In this document: one piece after another, positions 61,419-64,000 of the stretch
How the letters are laid out: each line of letters opens with the position of its first letter
Numbering within the stretch: position 1 is the first letter of the stretch
DNA from: Luteitalea pratensis
Lineage (GTDB): Bacteria > Acidobacteriota > Vicinamibacteria > Vicinamibacterales > Vicinamibacteraceae
Assembly: GCF_001618865.1 (NCBI RefSeq)
Contig: NZ_CP015136.1
Coordinates: 717,001 to 781,000 of the forward strand
Reading direction: 5' to 3'
DNA length: 64,000 nucleotides
The notes under the pieces: model-generated
Database searches by the model: none
The model's input: the letters and a program-made list of their open reading frames with translations, nothing else
What the model was told of the DNA's origin: nothing
Made by a program: the position numbers and the translations under genes

Positions 61419-62740
61419 CAAATCTGTGGGCATTTCTCTTTGTGCTGGGCGTGCTGGTGTTCGTGCACGAACTCGGGCATTTCCTCCTCGCACGCTGGAA
61501 CGGCGTGCGCGTCCTGACCTTCTCGCTCGGTTTTGGCCCCAAGTTGCTGAAGGTCACGCGCGGCGGCACCGAGTACTGCATCAGTGTCGTCCCGCTCGGC
61601 GGTTACGTGAAGATGGCTGGCGAGACGCCTGACGATCCGCGTCAGGGGGCGCCCGACGAGTTCCTGTCCAAGACCAAGTGGCAGCGCTTCCAGATCCTCA
61701 TCGCCGGACCGCTGATGAACCTGCTGCTCGCGGTCGTCCTGATGACCTTCGTGATCTGGAACGGGGCCACGGAACCGGCGTTCGAGCAGCGGACTCCGGT
61801 GGTTGGCCGGGTCCTGCCCGGATCACCTGCCGAGAAGGCCGGCATCAAGCAGGGCGACGTGATCGTGGCGTTTGCCGACAAGGACGTCGCCACCTGGCAG
61901 GGCCTGCAGATGCGTGTCGTGCCGCGCGCGAACCGCGAGGTCCCGATCGTGGTGCGTCGCGGCGGCCAGCGACAGCAGTTCTCGATCGTTCCCGAGGCGC
62001 AGACCAAGTACGAGATCGGCGATCTGGGGATCGCGCCGTCGGTCCACCCCGAGATCGCACAGGTCTTTGCCGGCAGCAACGCCGCCGAGGTCGGGCTCCG
62101 GGTCAAGGACGTGATCGTCTCGTTCAACGGGGCCGATACGACCGGCTTCACCCTGCAGCAGATGATCAGCGAGATCGGCAAGCGCGCCGGCCAGCCGGTG
62201 ACGCTGGGCATCCTCCGCGGCGGTCAGCGCCTCGATGTCCAGGCGACGCCCCGCGATCAGGGCGGCGTCGGCCGCCTGGGGATCAGCCTGAGCCCCTTCG
62301 AGACGGTCACGATCACGCCGGGTTTCGTGCAGGCGATGGGCATGAGCCTGCGGCAGAACTGGGAATGGACGGCGATGATCGGCGAGATGCTCGCGGGATT
62401 CTTCACCGCCGAGACATCGCCACGGCAGTTGATGGGGCCGCTGGGGATCGCCGAGGTGGCCGGTGGCGCAGCGGCGGTCGGCTGGGCGGCCCTGTTCGGC
62501 ACCATGGCAATGGTCAGCCTGAACCTCGGGTTGCTCAACCTGATGCCGATCCCGATTCTCGACGGCGGCCACATCACCATCCTCGCCATCGAGGGCCTCG
62601 CGCGCCGTGATTTCAGCATGCGGGTCAAGGAGCGGATGCTGATGGCCGGCTTCGCCGTGCTGATGCTCCTCATGGTGACGGTCATCTACAACGACTTGCG
62701 GCGTGTCGAGTGGCTCAGCCGCCTGCTGAGCCGCAGCTGA
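61415..62740 (+). CDS. rseP: RIP metalloprotease RseP (site-2 protease)
   Basis: 441 residues; membrane-embedded zinc protease. The zinc motif H18-E-L-G-H22 is in the first helix and the third ligand is in NLMPIPILDGGH. Two PDZ domains lie between (VVGRVLPGSPAEKAGIKQG and PEIAQVFAGSNAAEVGLRVKD). GTG start overlaps dxr by GTGA. It cleaves anti-sigma or other membrane regulators; the substrate here is unknown though an ECF sigma gene is at 22046. Confidence 0.95.
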   Translation: MTNLWAFLFVLGVLVFVHELGHFLLARWNGVRVLTFSLGFGPKLLKVTRGGTEYCISVVPLGGYVKMAGETPDDPRQGAPDEFLSKTKWQRFQILIAGPLMNLLLAVVLMTFVIWNGATEPAFEQRTPVVGRVLPGSPAEKAGIKQGDVIVAFADKDVATWQGLQMRVVPRANREVPIVVRRGGQRQQFSIVPEAQTKYEIGDLGIAPSVHPEIAQVFAGSNAAEVGLRVKDVIVSFNGADTTGFTLQQMISEIGKRAGQPVTLGILRGGQRLDVQATPRDQGGVGRLGISLSPFETVTITPGFVQAMGMSLRQNWEWTAMIGEMLAGFFTAETSPRQLMGPLGIAEVAGGAAAVGWAALFGTMAMVSLNLGLLNLMPIPILDGGHITILAIEGLARRDFSMRVKERMLMAGFAVLMLLMVTVIYNDLRRVEWLSRLLSRS

Positions 62741-62880
62741 CACCCTGGGCACGCGCACGTCCGCGCACCGTCCTGCAGCGTCCAAGAGTCTGGTAGCCGT
62801 TGGATTACGCTCGATCGGAATCGGGAATCGCGAATCGGGAATCGGGAATCGCCGATCGCGCACATGGCGCGATCGTGGCA
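62741..62880. repeat. GAATCGGGAATCGCG short-word array
   Basis: Between rseP and the next gene: CGTCCTGCAGCGTCC and then GGAATCGGGAATCGCGAATCG repeated, ending near 62880. No gene or clear promoter is visible in it. Confidence 0.65.
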
Positions 62881-62919
62881 ATCGGGAAGGTCGGAGCCGA
62901 GGACGTGACGAAGACCAAT

Positions 62920-63789
62920 ATGAGACACGTGGCGCGGGCGGTGGTGCTGAGCCTGGTCCTGCCGCTGGGCGCATTCGCGCAGGGCGGCCCTGGATCGCAG
63001 GCCGATCTCGACGAGTTGCAGGCTCAGTACAGCATGGTGCAGCAGCGTGTGGCCGCTGCGCGTCAGGCTGACCCGGCCCTCGGCACGAGGCTGGAGCACG
63101 ACCTCGCGCTGGTCGGCGAGGACCTGACCTACCTGCGCGTGCGCTTGCGGCGCGAGAACAGCGTGCCACGCACCGAGCTCTCCGCCGTTCGCGATCGGCT
63201 CGCCGCGCTGGAGCGCGAGGCCAACGGCACCACCTTGCGGGAAGCGGCACCCGCCGTACGCGCCGGTGAAATCGCCGTCGGCCAGGAACTCGACGCCAGG
63301 CTGCAGACGCCCCTCAGTTCACAGAATGCCCAGGTCGAGGACCGCTTCGAGGCCACGACGCTCGTCGATCTCTACCAGGGCAGCACGCTGCTCGTCCCGG
63401 CGGGTTCGGTGCTGCGTGGTGTGGTCAGCAGCGTCGAGCGCGCCACTCGCACGGATCGGCGCGGCAGCCTGACGCTCTCCTTCGACCAGATGACGGTCGG
63501 CGGCCAGACCTACCGGATTCGTGCCTCGGTGACCGAGGCGCTCCAGGGACCGGGTCTGAAGGGCGAAGTGGGGAAGATGACGACGGGTGCGGCCGCCGGC
63601 GCGATCATCGGCGGCATCCTGGGAGGCTTCCAGGGCGCTGCGGTCGGCATTCTCGTCGGCGGTGGCGGCTCGTTGCTCGCGCTGCCCGGCACCAACGTCA
63701 AGGTCGATGCCGGCACCGTGCTGCGCGTCCGGTTCGACGCCTCGGTCGCCCTCGGCGCCGCCCCGGCGCCGACCCCGGAACCCCGGTAG
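62920..63789 (+). CDS. Exported hypothetical protein with coiled-coil and Gly-zipper segment
   Basis: 289 residues. A signal peptide (residues about 5-20, ARAVVLSLVLPLGAFAQ) is followed by a helical coiled-coil-like part (QADLDELQAQYSMVQQRVAA). Then a beta domain with VPAGSVLRGVVSSVER appears and a Gly-rich stretch GAAAGAIIGGILGGFQGAAVGILVGGGG, like a glycine-zipper membrane segment. No family is recognised. GTG 62905 is an alternative start five residues upstream. Probably periplasmic or membrane-associated. The stop is followed by a CATCAGG array. Confidence 0.8.
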   Translation: MRHVARAVVLSLVLPLGAFAQGGPGSQADLDELQAQYSMVQQRVAAARQADPALGTRLEHDLALVGEDLTYLRVRLRRENSVPRTELSAVRDRLAALEREANGTTLREAAPAVRAGEIAVGQELDARLQTPLSSQNAQVEDRFEATTLVDLYQGSTLLVPAGSVLRGVVSSVERATRTDRRGSLTLSFDQMTVGGQTYRIRASVTEALQGPGLKGEVGKMTTGAAAGAIIGGILGGFQGAAVGILVGGGGSLLALPGTNVKVDAGTVLRVRFDASVALGAAPAPTPEPR

Positions 63790-63815
63790 GCATCAGGCAT
63801 CAGGCATTAGGCATG
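63788..63815. repeat. GGCATCAGGCATCAGGC short-word array
   Basis: Three to four copies of the word GGCATCA directly at and after the stop of the exported protein gene. The word matches the end of the array at 44860-44880. Confidence 0.7.
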
Positions 63816-63844
63816 AAGTCGTCGATCGGCGCGGAAGCGCCGAT

Positions 63845-64000
63845 CTACGACTTCGGTGCCTGATAGCTCCTCCGGCCGCGGGCGACGAGGCCAGGGCGAG
63901 TGACGCGGACGTCGATCTTGTGGACCTTGCCGTCGGTCTGTGGCTCGAAGCCGAGCAGGTACTGGCTGTGCAGCTCCTGCGCGACCCGTGTGAAGGTCGG
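63845..64000 (-). CDS. VWFA-related acidobacterial protein (C-terminal part)
   Basis: The last 51 codons and stop of a gene that continues beyond the right edge. The readable end contains ELHSQYLLGFEPQTDGKVHK, then IDVRVTRPGLVARGRR and SYQAPKS. This closely resembles the C-terminus of VWA-domain proteins of a family expanded in Acidobacteria (TIGR03436 type: QYLLGY...DGK...KIxVxVxRPGLxVRARxGY). The rest of the gene is not visible, so no domain order or start can be given. Confidence 0.8.
   Translation of the reverse strand, partial: PTFTRVAQELHSQYLLGFEPQTDGKVHKIDVRVTRPGLVARGRRSYQAPKS

Overview
The window is about two-thirds G+C and densely coded on both strands. It looks like chromosomal DNA of an Acidobacteriota member, possibly of the Vicinamibacteria. 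The evidence is the VWFA-related C-terminus at the right edge (of a kind expanded in acidobacteria), the acidobacteria/planctomycete-style microcompartment genes, the many secreted enzymes and the general codon use. This placement is inference. No rRNA, tRNA, CRISPR array, insertion sequence or prophage gene was seen.

Region by region. 1-6300: partial ftsH, then folP-cdaA-ybbR(cdaR)-glmM (c-di-AMP and cell-wall precursor cluster) and pdxJ. 6477-10848: a TPR protein, a YHS-type membrane protein and a compact bacterial microcompartment locus (class II aldolase, one BMC-H, three BMC-P, a 95-residue Cys protein and a 2-hydroxyacid dehydrogenase). 10966-17435: nth, a Tat-exported molybdopterin oxidase, OsmC, small enzymes, an APC amino-acid permease, a cyclophilin and a VOC protein. 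17575-21475: a three-subunit succinate dehydrogenase resembling mycobacterial Sdh1 (type F) plus a TPR-like gene. 21498-27777: ECF sigma factor with a coupled membrane protein, DUF72, queE-queC-GNAT, an exported methyltransferase-like protein and an AlaX-type editing protein. 27891-34115 (minus): ABC ATPase-permease-GldG-DUF4340-PBP4 operon. 34253-36789: zinc-type ArsR/SmtB repressor and P-type ATPase with a palindromic operator. 36790-40216: promoter, hairpin leader and a highly acidic protein, a membrane glycosyltransferase and an OmpA/Pal lipoprotein. 40350-49418: pyrimidine genes in two blocks, pyrK-pyrD-pyrF (minus) and pyrR-pyrB-pyrC-PRTase-DUF2400 (plus), the latter behind a PyrR-binding RNA leader. 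49527-56906: fpg-like glycosylase, two glycosyltransferases, a TolC-type protein and an S9 peptidase. 56997-62740: pyrE-truA, then uppS-cdsA-dxr-rseP. 62920-64000: an exported hypothetical protein and the end of a VWFA-related protein.

Many gene junctions carry repetitive non-coding DNA: GC hairpins with a GGTAGGG flank, a 58-bp element around GTCGAC, low-GC inverted repeats built on TTTCAGAATTGC, and short-word tandem arrays whose word changes from site to site. These repeats often touch or supply stop codons, and one copy lies in frame inside the small BMC-locus protein.

The most notable points are the repeat-derived linker in that BMC protein, matching amphipathic tails on two possible BMC cargo proteins, the pyrR leader that may control translation through a 38-codon upstream frame, the type F succinate dehydrogenase, an alkaline-phosphatase-fold protein lacking its catalytic residues, and the acidic protein behind a strong promoter and hairpin. 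All coordinates and motifs were read by eye; no database search was run.
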